From NCBI RefSeq assembly GCF_001995215.1, contig NZ_MUXN01000014.1:118926-182925 (forward strand): DNA of 64,000 nt. The letters are read 5' to 3'. This document shows, piece by piece, positions 40,965 through 48,741 of this stretch. Within the stretch, counting starts at the first letter, position 1, and the number at the start of each line of letters is the position of its first letter. The notes beneath the pieces are model-generated. The model ran no database searches and was not told the origin of the DNA. It saw nothing but the letters and a program-made list of their open reading frames with translations. The translations under genes and the position numbers were made by a program. Origin of the DNA: Amycolatopsis azurea DSM 43854 (GTDB lineage Bacteria > Actinomycetota > Actinomycetes > Mycobacteriales > Pseudonocardiaceae).

Positions 40965-42152
40965 GTGAGCGAGTACGTACTGCGCGGCGGACTGCAACCG
41001 GACGTCTCGGCCGTGGCCGCCCTGCTGGCACACCACGGCGTCGAAGGGCCGGACGGGAAGACGCCGAGCGAAGCGCTGGTGTTCGCCGTGTCCGGCGGCA
41101 TCGGGGCGGGCTACATCCTGTGGGACTTCGCGCACGAGACGACGTCGAAGATCGTGTTCGGTTTCCGGGCGCGCTGGCAGTATCCGCAGGAGTGGCTGAA
41201 GTCCACAGTGGACCGTCTCGGGCTCGGCGCCGACCTCCACACCACCGGCGGCAAACGCGCCGCCGCGAAACGGCTCACCGCCGAACTCGAAGCGGGACGG
41301 CCGGTGATCGTCCTGCCCGACCGCGAGTCCCTCGGCTATTGGCACCTGCCGCCGGAGATGTCCGGCGGTGGCGGCCATTTCGTCGTCGCGTACGGCGAAG
41401 AGGACGGCCGGGTGCTCGTGGACGACCGGAACCTCGCGCCGCTGACGGTCGACCGGAAGACGTTCGACGCCGCGCGCGGCCGGGTCGGCTCGTACAAGAA
41501 CCTGCTCGCGACGATCACGCCCGGCGAGGTCCCCGACTGGCAGGCGGCCGTGCGCGCCGGGCTGACGGACTGCGCGCGGAACCTCTCGGAACCGTCGAAG
41601 TCGTTCTCGCTGCCCGCCTGGGGGCGCTGGGCGAAGGCGATGACCGACGAACGCGACCCGAAGGGCTGGCCGCGCGCGTTCGGTGAGCGGCGCGGGCTCG
41701 TCGGAGCGCTGTTCGACGTCTGGGAGAACGTCACCCCGGCCGGGATGGAGGGCGGGCACCTGCGCGGGCTGTTCGCCGACGCGCTCACCGAGGCCTCCGG
41801 TCTGCTCGACCTCCCCGATCTGGCCGGACAGGCCTCGACGTGGCGCGGGATCGCCGAGCGCTGGGCCGAACTGGCCGAGGCCGCCGTTCCGGCGTCGACG
41901 GCGGAGTTCGGTTGGGTCCGCGGTCTGGTCAGCGCGGTGTCGGCGGGAGTCCGCGAGGGTGACGCGGGGCAGGACGCGGCCGCGGAAGCCGGTGCGGAGA
42001 TGTGGAAACTGCGCGCCCACTACAACGACGAAACACCGTTCACCGACGTCGAGGCCCGCGACCTGTTCGCCGCGATGGGCACGATGATCCGGGACATCCA
42101 CACCGCCGAGACCGCCGCGATCCGTGAGCTTTCCGAAGCCCTGATGGAGTGA
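40965..42152 (+). CDS. BtrH_N/DUF4872-like protein (cysteine-acyltransferase fold)
   Basis: 395 residues. N-terminal domain: DVSAVAALLAHHGVEGPDGKTPSEALVFAVSGGIGAGYILWDFAH, the BtrH_N pattern, followed by GRPVIVLPDRESLGYWHLPPE, GHFVVAYGEEDGRVLVDDRNLAPLTV. The C-terminal half matches DUF4872. BtrH transfers an acyl group in butirosin synthesis with an HC pair near its start. Here that spot reads QPDVSAV, so the usual Cys is missing. No biosynthetic cluster surrounds it. GTG start; CATGAT lies 7 nt upstream, so the mRNA could be leaderless. Confidence 0.8.
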   Translation: MSEYVLRGGLQPDVSAVAALLAHHGVEGPDGKTPSEALVFAVSGGIGAGYILWDFAHETTSKIVFGFRARWQYPQEWLKSTVDRLGLGADLHTTGGKRAAAKRLTAELEAGRPVIVLPDRESLGYWHLPPEMSGGGGHFVVAYGEEDGRVLVDDRNLAPLTVDRKTFDAARGRVGSYKNLLATITPGEVPDWQAAVRAGLTDCARNLSEPSKSFSLPAWGRWAKAMTDERDPKGWPRAFGERRGLVGALFDVWENVTPAGMEGGHLRGLFADALTEASGLLDLPDLAGQASTWRGIAERWAELAEAAVPASTAEFGWVRGLVSAVSAGVREGDAGQDAAAEAGAEMWKLRAHYNDETPFTDVEARDLFAAMGTMIRDIHTAETAAIRELSEALME

Positions 42153-42161
42153 ACCGGGCCG

Positions 42162-42677
42162 GTGTCCGTTGCGCCGCGCGGCCGGAACACCGCGCGATCG
42201 TTGAAGATCCACTTCGTGCACGCCCATCCGCTGGGGACGACCAGTGCGAGTCCCGCTTCCGAGATCCACCTCTACCGTCATCGCCTGCGTGTCGCCGACC
42301 TGGACTACCTGGGTCACGTCGGGAACGTGCGACTGCTGGACTACTTCCAGGAAGCCCAGGTCGCGATGCTCGACCCACGACGTGAATGGGTCTTCCGGAC
42401 CAAGGGACCGACTTACCTGATCGCGAAGCACAACGTCAGCTACCTGCGCCGGCTGACGTTCCGCGACAACCCCGTCGAGGTGGAGACCGTGGTCGGGCGG
42501 ATCGGGAGCTGCGACGTCGTGGTGAACAGCAGGCTGCGCGACGAGAAGGCCGTCTACGCGCGCTGCCGCACCATCTGGGTCGCGTGCACCCTGCCCGAAT
42601 GCGGCACGCGGCGCCTCGACGAGCAGGAGCGCGAGCGGCTGGCACGATTCACCGGGGCGATCGACGAGATTTCCTGA
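42162..42677 (+). CDS. Acyl-CoA thioesterase, 4-hydroxybenzoyl-CoA (hotdog) type
   Basis: 171 residues from GTG 42162 (10 bp after the BtrH-like gene). Hotdog motif RHRLRVADLDYLGHVGNVRLLDYFQEAQVAMLDPRREWV with the catalytic Asp-Tyr region, then YLIAKHNVSYLRRLTFRDNPVEVETVVGRIGSCDVVVN. A later start cannot be excluded: the first 30 residues are not conserved in the family. It likely hydrolyses a short or aromatic acyl-CoA. Confidence 0.88.
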   Translation: MSVAPRGRNTARSLKIHFVHAHPLGTTSASPASEIHLYRHRLRVADLDYLGHVGNVRLLDYFQEAQVAMLDPRREWVFRTKGPTYLIAKHNVSYLRRLTFRDNPVEVETVVGRIGSCDVVVNSRLRDEKAVYARCRTIWVACTLPECGTRRLDEQERERLARFTGAIDEIS

Positions 42678-42811
42678 ACGAGTTTTTAACCGTTTATGCT
42701 CCATTTCCCGCACTACCGGAAAACCGCTGGGCCGTTCAGCGGCTGATCACCGGGCTTTTCGGCCGGTACCTTCGGAAGACCTCTCCCCTGCTGAGTTCCC
42801 GGAGGTATTTC

Positions 42812-44737
42812 ATGATACGGCCGAAGTCTGTCCGCTTTCTCGCGCCCTTGGTCGGCGCGATGCTCCTGACGAGCGGGGTGGCCGTCGCCGCCCCCACTCC
42901 CGAAGATCCCCAGTTCATCCGCCTGGCCAGCAGAACCTTCGATCCGCTCACCCAGCGGACCGCCGCGAGCCAGGACTGGAAGGGCGCCTATCTGCTCCAG
43001 GTCCGGAGCGCGCTGACCGACGCGCAGCGAGGGCAATTGCGCGCACTCGGGGTGCGAATCGGAACCTACATTCCCGATTTCGCCTATGTGGTCCGGCTCA
43101 AGCCGGAGAATCGCGAATCGGTCGCGAAACTGAATTTCGTCCGCTGGCTCGGCGAATACCGGCCGGACGACAAGACGGAAATCTCACTGGCCGGGACGGG
43201 CAGCTATCTGGTGACGCTGGTCGAATCGGACACCCGGGACCAGCGCGCGGTGGCCGAGCGGATCCTGCGGCTCGGCGGCGGCGTCGAGGCGATCTCGCAG
43301 AGCGGCCAGCACATCGTCGCCACCCTCGGCTCCGGCCAGGTCGCGACCGTGGCGCAGGGCGCCGAGGTGCTCGCGGTCGGCGCGATCACCGCGCCCGGGA
43401 CCGACATGGCCAACGCCAGGGAAAGTGGCGGCGCGAACTACATCGAGAGCGTCGGCGGCTACCGCGGCCAGGGCGTGCGCGGTGAGGTGATGGACGGCGG
43501 GCTACGCGCCACGCACCAGGAGTTCAAGGCCCGGCCGACCGTGCTGCACGGCTCGAACTCGACCGACACCAGCCACGGCACCTCGACGTACGGGCAGATC
43601 TTCGCCTCCGGGGTGAGCGCGCCGCAGCGCGGCCTGCTGCCCGAAGGCCAGGGCATCTTCGCCACCTACAACAAGCCGGATCGCTACGCGCACACGAAGG
43701 AACTGGTCGACGCGAACGGCAAGTACCGCGCGGTGTTCCAGAGCAACAGCTGGGGCGGCGGGCTGACGGCGTCGTACACCTCGGTCTCGGCCGAGCTCGA
43801 CAAGATCGTCTTCGACCTCGACCTGCTGATCTGCCAGTCGCAGAGCAACGCGGGGACGCAGCAGTCGCGGCCGCAGGCCTGGTCGAAGAACGTGCTCTCG
43901 GTCGGCGGGCAGTACCACTACAACACGCTGAGCCGCACCGACGACAAGTGGAGCGGCGGCGCCAGCGTCGGTCCGGCCTCGGACGGCCGGATCAAACCGG
44001 AACTGTCGAACTACTACGACAAGATCGACACCACGTCGTCCGGCAGTGACACCTCGTACACGACGTCGTTCGGCGGTACGAGCGGCGCGACCCCGATCAC
44101 CTGCGGAAACGCCGGTCTGCTGTTCCAGATGTGGGCCGACGGCGTGTTCGACGGCGGCCCCGGCAAGGGCCGCGACGTCTTCACGAGCCGCCCGCACGCC
44201 TCGACCGCGAAGGCGCTGCTGATCAACGGAGCCGACCAGTTCGCGTTCAGCGGCACCTCGCACGACATGACCCGCACGCACCAGGGCTGGGGTACCGCGA
44301 ACGTGCGTTACCTGCACGAACAGGCCAAGGCGAACGGGTGGAAGCTGCCCGTGCTGGTCAACGAGACCGATCTGCTGGCCACCGGGCAGTCCAAGAAGTA
44401 CACGGTCGCGGTGAACGGGTCGAAGCAGTTCAAGGCGACGCTGGCCTACACCGACCCGGCGGGCTCGCCGAGCGCGTCGGTCGCCAGGGTCAACGACCTG
44501 ACCCTGAAGGTCACCGCTCCGAACGGGACCGTCTACTACGGCAACAACGGGCTGAAGGCCGGCAACTTCTCGACCGCGGGCGGGTCGCCGAACACCGTCG
44601 ACACGGTGGAGAACGTCATCCTCGAAAAGCCCGCCGCCGGTACCTGGACGGTGGAGGTCGTGGCGACGCAGGTGAACGCCGACGGGCACCCGGAGACGTC
44701 GTCGACCGACGCGGACTACGCCCTGGTGGTTTCTTGA
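42812..44737 (+). CDS. Secreted subtilisin-family (S8) serine protease
   Basis: 641 residues from ATG 42812, with GGAGG 8 bp upstream. A signal peptide of about 26 residues ends at AVAA. A prodomain follows. The catalytic triad is Asp228 (GEVMDGG), His255 (DTSHGTSTYG) and Ser424 (GGTSGATPITCG), the S8 order. The C-terminal 170 residues (KKYTVAVNGSKQFKATLAYTDP... WTVEVVAT) form a beta-sandwich pre-peptidase-like domain. It is exported and probably broad in specificity. Ends 20 bp before an 18-bp hairpin of the repeat family. Confidence 0.95.
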   Translation: MIRPKSVRFLAPLVGAMLLTSGVAVAAPTPEDPQFIRLASRTFDPLTQRTAASQDWKGAYLLQVRSALTDAQRGQLRALGVRIGTYIPDFAYVVRLKPENRESVAKLNFVRWLGEYRPDDKTEISLAGTGSYLVTLVESDTRDQRAVAERILRLGGGVEAISQSGQHIVATLGSGQVATVAQGAEVLAVGAITAPGTDMANARESGGANYIESVGGYRGQGVRGEVMDGGLRATHQEFKARPTVLHGSNSTDTSHGTSTYGQIFASGVSAPQRGLLPEGQGIFATYNKPDRYAHTKELVDANGKYRAVFQSNSWGGGLTASYTSVSAELDKIVFDLDLLICQSQSNAGTQQSRPQAWSKNVLSVGGQYHYNTLSRTDDKWSGGASVGPASDGRIKPELSNYYDKIDTTSSGSDTSYTTSFGGTSGATPITCGNAGLLFQMWADGVFDGGPGKGRDVFTSRPHASTAKALLINGADQFAFSGTSHDMTRTHQGWGTANVRYLHEQAKANGWKLPVLVNETDLLATGQSKKYTVAVNGSKQFKATLAYTDPAGSPSASVARVNDLTLKVTAPNGTVYYGNNGLKAGNFSTAGGSPNTVDTVENVILEKPAAGTWTVEVVATQVNADGHPETSSTDADYALVVS

Positions 44738-44756
44738 CGATGTGAGCGGCGCCACT

Positions 44757-44833
44757 GGCCACTTCGCGTTTAGCCCGCTAAACGCGAAGTGGCCGGTTCC
44801 GTGAATGCGGGTCGCGGTTAGCGGGCTAAACGC
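44757..44833. repeat. Two copies of the dispersed palindrome; first also an 18-bp hairpin
   Basis: Copy 1 at 44766-44785 is perfect and extends to 18-bp arms (44757-44794, outer end GGCCACTT/AAGTGGCC), placed 20 bp after the protease gene as a terminator would be. Copy 2 at 44814-44833 has core GCGGTTAGCGGGCTAAACGC. Confidence 0.88.
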
Positions 44834-45033
44834 GATCCGGAGGGGTCCGGAATCACCCTCGGTCACGGGGTTCCGGCATTGCCCGCGCCCGGATGGCGGA
44901 CGCACCTGCGCCGATGGCCGAGACGCCAGGTTTCGGTTTCGAGACGGAAACGGGAGAGCCCGGAAAGGCATGTAACGAGGCGGCCCGAGGTGCCGACGTC
45001 TGGGATACGTGACGCGAGCCAAGGAGCCCCTCG
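44834..45033. other. Probable promoter region of the glycan operon
   Basis: 200 bp without a gene before the operon that begins at 45034. A TGTAAC (44971-44976) and a GGATAC (45002-45007) could serve as -10 boxes; no -35 is clear. AAGGAG lies 9 bp before the ATG. Confidence 0.4.
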
Positions 45034-46269
45034 ATGACCACCTGCCGACTCTGCGGATCGGCCCATCTCGCCAGCGTCGTCGACCTCGGGGCGACGCCGC
45101 CGTGCGAACGTTTCCTGACCGCGGAACAGCTCGCGGAACCGGAGCCGACCTATCCTCTGCACCTGCTGGTCTGCACCGAATGCTGGCTCGCCCAGATCCC
45201 GCCGCTGATCACCCCGGAAGAGACTTTCACCGAATACGCGTACTTCTCGTCGTATTCCGCCTCTTGGGTCGAACACGCCAAAACCTTCGTCGACGGCGCC
45301 GTCGAACGACTGGGGCTCGATGAGTCCTCGTTCGTCGTCGAGGTCGCCAGCAACGACGGCTATCTGCTCAAACATGTTCTGGCGCAGCAGATCCGCTGTC
45401 TTGGCGTGGAACCTTCGGTGAACGTGGGCCAAGCCGCGCGTGACGCCGGGGTGCCGACGAAGACCGCCTTCCTCAGCCCCGAAAGCGGACGCGACGTCCG
45501 CGAGGAACACGGTCCCGCCGACCTCGTCGTGGCGAACAACGTTTACGCACACATTCCGGACATCATCGGCTTCACGCACGGGCTCCGCGCCCTCGTCGCC
45601 GATGACGGCTGGGTCAGCATCGAGGTCCAGCACCTGCTGACGCTGATCCAGGAGAACCAGTACGACACCATTTATCACGAGCACTTCCAGTACTACACGG
45701 TGGAATCCGCGCGCCGGGCCCTTTCGCGCGGCGGATTGTCCGTTGTGGACGTCGAACTCCTGCCCACCCACGGCGGTTCCATCCGGCTGTGGGCGCGCCC
45801 GGACGCCGTCGCGGGCGAGCCGAGCGAGCGGATGATGCAGGTCCTCGACGCCGAGAAGGCCGCCGGACTGCACGAAATGTCCGGCTACACCGAATTCTCC
45901 GAGCGGGTCACCAAGGTCCGGCTCGAGCTGAACAAGTTCCTCACCGACGCGGCGCTCGAAGGCAAGACCGTCGTCGGCTACGGCGCCCCCGGCAAGGGCA
46001 ACACGCTGCTGAACCACTGCGGTATCCGCCCGGACGTGCTGCGGTACACCGTCGATCGCAACCCGTACAAGCACGGCCGGTTCACCCCCGGAACCCGGAT
46101 CCCGATCCTCCCGCCGGAGCGCATCGAAGCGGACCGGCCCGATTACGTGCTCGTCCTTCCGTGGAACCTCCGGAAGGAACTGACCGCCCAGTTGTCCTTT
46201 GTGGACGAATGGGGCGGGAAACTGGTCTTCCCCATCCCGCACCTGGAAATCGTCGAGGTGAAGTCGTGA
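45034..46269 (+). CDS. Nucleotide-sugar C-methyltransferase (TylCIII-like, Methyltransf_13/14)
   Basis: 411 residues. N-terminal zinc-binding domain with CRLCG and later CTEC (Methyltransf_13), SAM-binding VVEVASNDGYLLKHV (about residue 105), the active-site region YDTIYHEHFQYYTVESARRALSRGGL, and C-terminal Methyltransf_14 with GYGAPGKGNTLLNHCG. Such enzymes put a C-methyl branch on keto-deoxysugars, for example C-3 of NDP-4-keto-6-deoxyhexose. First gene of an eleven-gene operon with AAGGAG 9 bp upstream. Ends with a GTGA overlap with the next gene. Confidence 0.93.
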   Translation: MTTCRLCGSAHLASVVDLGATPPCERFLTAEQLAEPEPTYPLHLLVCTECWLAQIPPLITPEETFTEYAYFSSYSASWVEHAKTFVDGAVERLGLDESSFVVEVASNDGYLLKHVLAQQIRCLGVEPSVNVGQAARDAGVPTKTAFLSPESGRDVREEHGPADLVVANNVYAHIPDIIGFTHGLRALVADDGWVSIEVQHLLTLIQENQYDTIYHEHFQYYTVESARRALSRGGLSVVDVELLPTHGGSIRLWARPDAVAGEPSERMMQVLDAEKAAGLHEMSGYTEFSERVTKVRLELNKFLTDAALEGKTVVGYGAPGKGNTLLNHCGIRPDVLRYTVDRNPYKHGRFTPGTRIPILPPERIEADRPDYVLVLPWNLRKELTAQLSFVDEWGGKLVFPIPHLEIVEVKS

Positions 46270-47063
46270 AGGTTGTCCTCTTCTGCGGCGGCTACGGCAT
46301 GCGGATGCGCAACGGTGACGCGTCCGACGTGCCCAAGCCGATGGCCATGGTCGGCCCCAGACCCCTGATCTGGCACGTGATGCGGTACTACGCGCATTTC
46401 GGCCACACCGAGTTCATTCTCTGCCTCGGTTACGGCGCGCACCACATCAAGGAGTTCTTCCTCAATTACCAGGAGACCACCAGCAACGATTTCGTCCTGC
46501 GGAACGGCAAGGCGGAACTGCTGTCGACCGACATCGCGGACTGGTCGATCTCCTTCGTGCAGACCGGCCTCGAATCGGCCATCGGCGAGCGGCTGCGCCG
46601 GGTGCGCCCGTATCTCGAAGGCGACGAGATGTTCCTCGCCAACTACGCCGACGTCCTCACCGACGCCCCGCTGCCGGAGATGATCGAGCGGTTCAGGAAC
46701 ACCGACGCCGGCGCCTCGATGATGGTCGTGCCGCCGCAGTCGTCGTTCCACTGCGTCGAAATGAACGAGGACGGCCGGATCGGCGCGCTGACCCCGGTCA
46801 GCGAGATGCCGCTGTGGGAGAACGGCGGGTACTTCGTGCTGCGCCAGGAGGTCTTCGACCACATCCCCGAGGGCGGCGACCTGGTGGCCGACGGCTGCGG
46901 CGAACTCGCCAAGCAGGGCAAGCTGCTCGCGTACCCGTACCGCGGGTTCTGGAAGCCGACCGACACCGTGAAGGAACGCGTTCAGCTCGACGACGCGTAC
47001 GCGCACGGAGACCGCCCCTGGGCGCGGTGGGAACGCGAACCGGCGCCGGCGGTCACGGCGTGA
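46266..47063 (+). CDS. Sugar-1-phosphate nucleotidyltransferase (RfbF/glucose-1-P cytidylyltransferase-like)
   Basis: 265 residues from GTG 46266 (GTGA overlap). Pyrophosphorylase fold with MKVVLFCGGYGMRMRN, KPMAMVGPRPLIWHVM, YAHFGHTEFILCLGYGAHHIKEFF, FLANYADVLTDAPL and GGYFVLRQEVFDHI, close to glucose-1-phosphate cytidylyltransferase in pattern. It activates the sugar of the operon, probably as a CDP- or dTDP-sugar; substrate not fixed by sequence alone. Confidence 0.9.
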   Translation: MKVVLFCGGYGMRMRNGDASDVPKPMAMVGPRPLIWHVMRYYAHFGHTEFILCLGYGAHHIKEFFLNYQETTSNDFVLRNGKAELLSTDIADWSISFVQTGLESAIGERLRRVRPYLEGDEMFLANYADVLTDAPLPEMIERFRNTDAGASMMVVPPQSSFHCVEMNEDGRIGALTPVSEMPLWENGGYFVLRQEVFDHIPEGGDLVADGCGELAKQGKLLAYPYRGFWKPTDTVKERVQLDDAYAHGDRPWARWEREPAPAVTA

Positions 47064-47713
47064 TCGGACTCGGTACCGGCGGGATCGAGCGGATCGTCGC
47101 GCTCGGCGCGCATTGTGACGACATCGCCATCGGGGCGGGCGGCACACTGCTGACGATCTGCGCCGGCAACCCGGGCGTCCGGGTCGACGCGCTCGTCCTG
47201 TCCGGCGGCGGCACCGAGCGGGAGGCCGAGGAGCGCGCCGCGCTCGCGGCCTTCTGCCCCGGCGCCGACGTCGAGGTCACCGTGCTCAAACTGCCCGATG
47301 GCCGGTTCCCCTCGCATTGGGAAGAGGCCAAGAACGGGCTGGAGGACCTGCGCCGCCGCACGGACCCGGACCTCGTCCTCTCCCCGCGCACGGCCGACGC
47401 GCATCAGGACCACCGCGGCCTGGCGACGCTGGTGCCGACGGTGTTCCGCACCCATCTCCAGCTGGAGTACGAGATCGCCAAATGGGACGGCGACCTCGGC
47501 AAACCCACCGCGTACGTCCCGCTGACGGCGGAGCGGGCCGAGGACAAGGTCCGGTTGCTGCAGGAGCATTACGCCTCCCAGCGGCACCGGCCCTGGTACG
47601 ACCGGGAAGCCTTTCTCGGCCTCGCCCGCATTCGCGGTATCGAATGCGGGCAGCGCTATGCCGAGGCCTTCGACCTCAAGAAACTGACGCTCGATCTCAC
47701 TGCGAAAGGCTGA
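47060..47713 (+). CDS. PIG-L/LmbE-family deacetylase
   Basis: 217 residues from GTG 47060 (GTGA overlap). Metal site AHCDDIAIGAGG (the AHxDD motif) and HQDH (HxxH) are intact, so it should be an active zinc-dependent N-deacetylase. PIG-L family enzymes remove acetyl from GlcNAc conjugates or other N-acetyl sugars. In this operon it likely trims a sugar nucleotide or lipid-linked glycan. Confidence 0.92.
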   Translation: MIGLGTGGIERIVALGAHCDDIAIGAGGTLLTICAGNPGVRVDALVLSGGGTEREAEERAALAAFCPGADVEVTVLKLPDGRFPSHWEEAKNGLEDLRRRTDPDLVLSPRTADAHQDHRGLATLVPTVFRTHLQLEYEIAKWDGDLGKPTAYVPLTAERAEDKVRLLQEHYASQRHRPWYDREAFLGLARIRGIECGQRYAEAFDLKKLTLDLTAKG

Positions 47714-47718
47714 AAGTC

Positions 47719-48741
47719 ATGCGTGTGCTGCTGACCGGGCACAAGGGGTACCTGGGCACGGTGATGGCCCCGGTGCTGGCCGCCGAAGGCCACGAGGTGG
47801 TCGGCCTCGACTCCGGTCTCTACGACACCTGCGTGCTGGGCCCCCAGCCCGAGGACCCCGAAGGCTTCGAGGTCGACCTTCGTGACGTCACGGCCGAGCA
47901 CGTGGCCGGGATCGACGCCGTGATCCACCTGGGCGCGCTGTCCAACGACCCGCTCGGGTCGCTGGCGCCGGAGCTGACCTACGACATCAACCACCACGCT
48001 TCGGTCAAGCTCGCGAAGCTGGCGAAGGACGCCGGGGTCAAGCGGTACCTCTACGCCTCGACGTGCTCGGTCTACGGCGCCTCGGGCGGCGACGGCCTGG
48101 TCGACGAGGACGCGCCGCTGCGCCCGGTGACGCCGTACGCCGAGTCGAAGGTGCGGGTGGAGGACGACGTCCAGGAGCTCGCCGACGACGACTTCAGCCC
48201 GGTGTACATGCGCAACGCGACCGCGTTCGGTTTCTCGCCGCGGCTGCGCGGCGACATCGTGCTGAACAACCTGACCGCGCACGCGTTCCTCTCCGGTGAG
48301 GTCCTGGTGCTCTCGGACGGCACGCCGTGGCGGCCGCTGGTGCACGCCAAGGACATCGCGCGGGCCTTCGCGGCGGCGCTGGTGGCGCCCAAGGAAGCCG
48401 TGCACGGCAAGGCGTTCAACATCGGCACCGAACGCAACAACGTGACCGTCGCCGAGATCGCCGAAGAGGTCGTCGAGGCCGTTCCGGGCTCCACCCTGCG
48501 GATCACCGGCGAGGCGGGCGCGGACCCGCGTTCCTACCGCGTCGACTTCTCCCGGTTCCGCGCGGCGATCCCGGGCTTCGACTGCGACTGGTCGGTCAAG
48601 GACGGCGCGCTCGAACTGATCGACGCCTACAAGACCCACGGCCTCACCGAGCACGGCTTCCAGCGCCTGTTCACCCGGCTGGCGCGGTTGCAGGACCGCA
48701 CCACCGCCGGCGAACTCGACGACACCCTCCGGCGTCGCTGA
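47719..48741 (+). CDS. NAD-dependent epimerase/dehydratase (extended SDR)
   Basis: 340 residues. Rossmann motif LLTGHKGYLGTVMAPVL, YASTCSVYG, catalytic YAESK, then GDIVLNNLTAHAFLSG and PLVHAKDIARAFAAAL. It acts on a nucleotide sugar as epimerase, dehydratase or reductase; exact reaction unclear. Starts 5 bp after the PIG-L gene. Its TGA overlaps the ATG of the next gene by one base. Confidence 0.93.
   Translation: MRVLLTGHKGYLGTVMAPVLAAEGHEVVGLDSGLYDTCVLGPQPEDPEGFEVDLRDVTAEHVAGIDAVIHLGALSNDPLGSLAPELTYDINHHASVKLAKLAKDAGVKRYLYASTCSVYGASGGDGLVDEDAPLRPVTPYAESKVRVEDDVQELADDDFSPVYMRNATAFGFSPRLRGDIVLNNLTAHAFLSGEVLVLSDGTPWRPLVHAKDIARAFAAALVAPKEAVHGKAFNIGTERNNVTVAEIAEEVVEAVPGSTLRITGEAGADPRSYRVDFSRFRAAIPGFDCDWSVKDGALELIDAYKTHGLTEHGFQRLFTRLARLQDRTTAGELDDTLRRR

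Noticed and set aside
43502..45022. Minus-strand open frame of 506 codons opposite the subtilase
   Set aside because: Arg/Val/Gly-rich shadow; it runs through the palindromic repeats and has no conserved motif.
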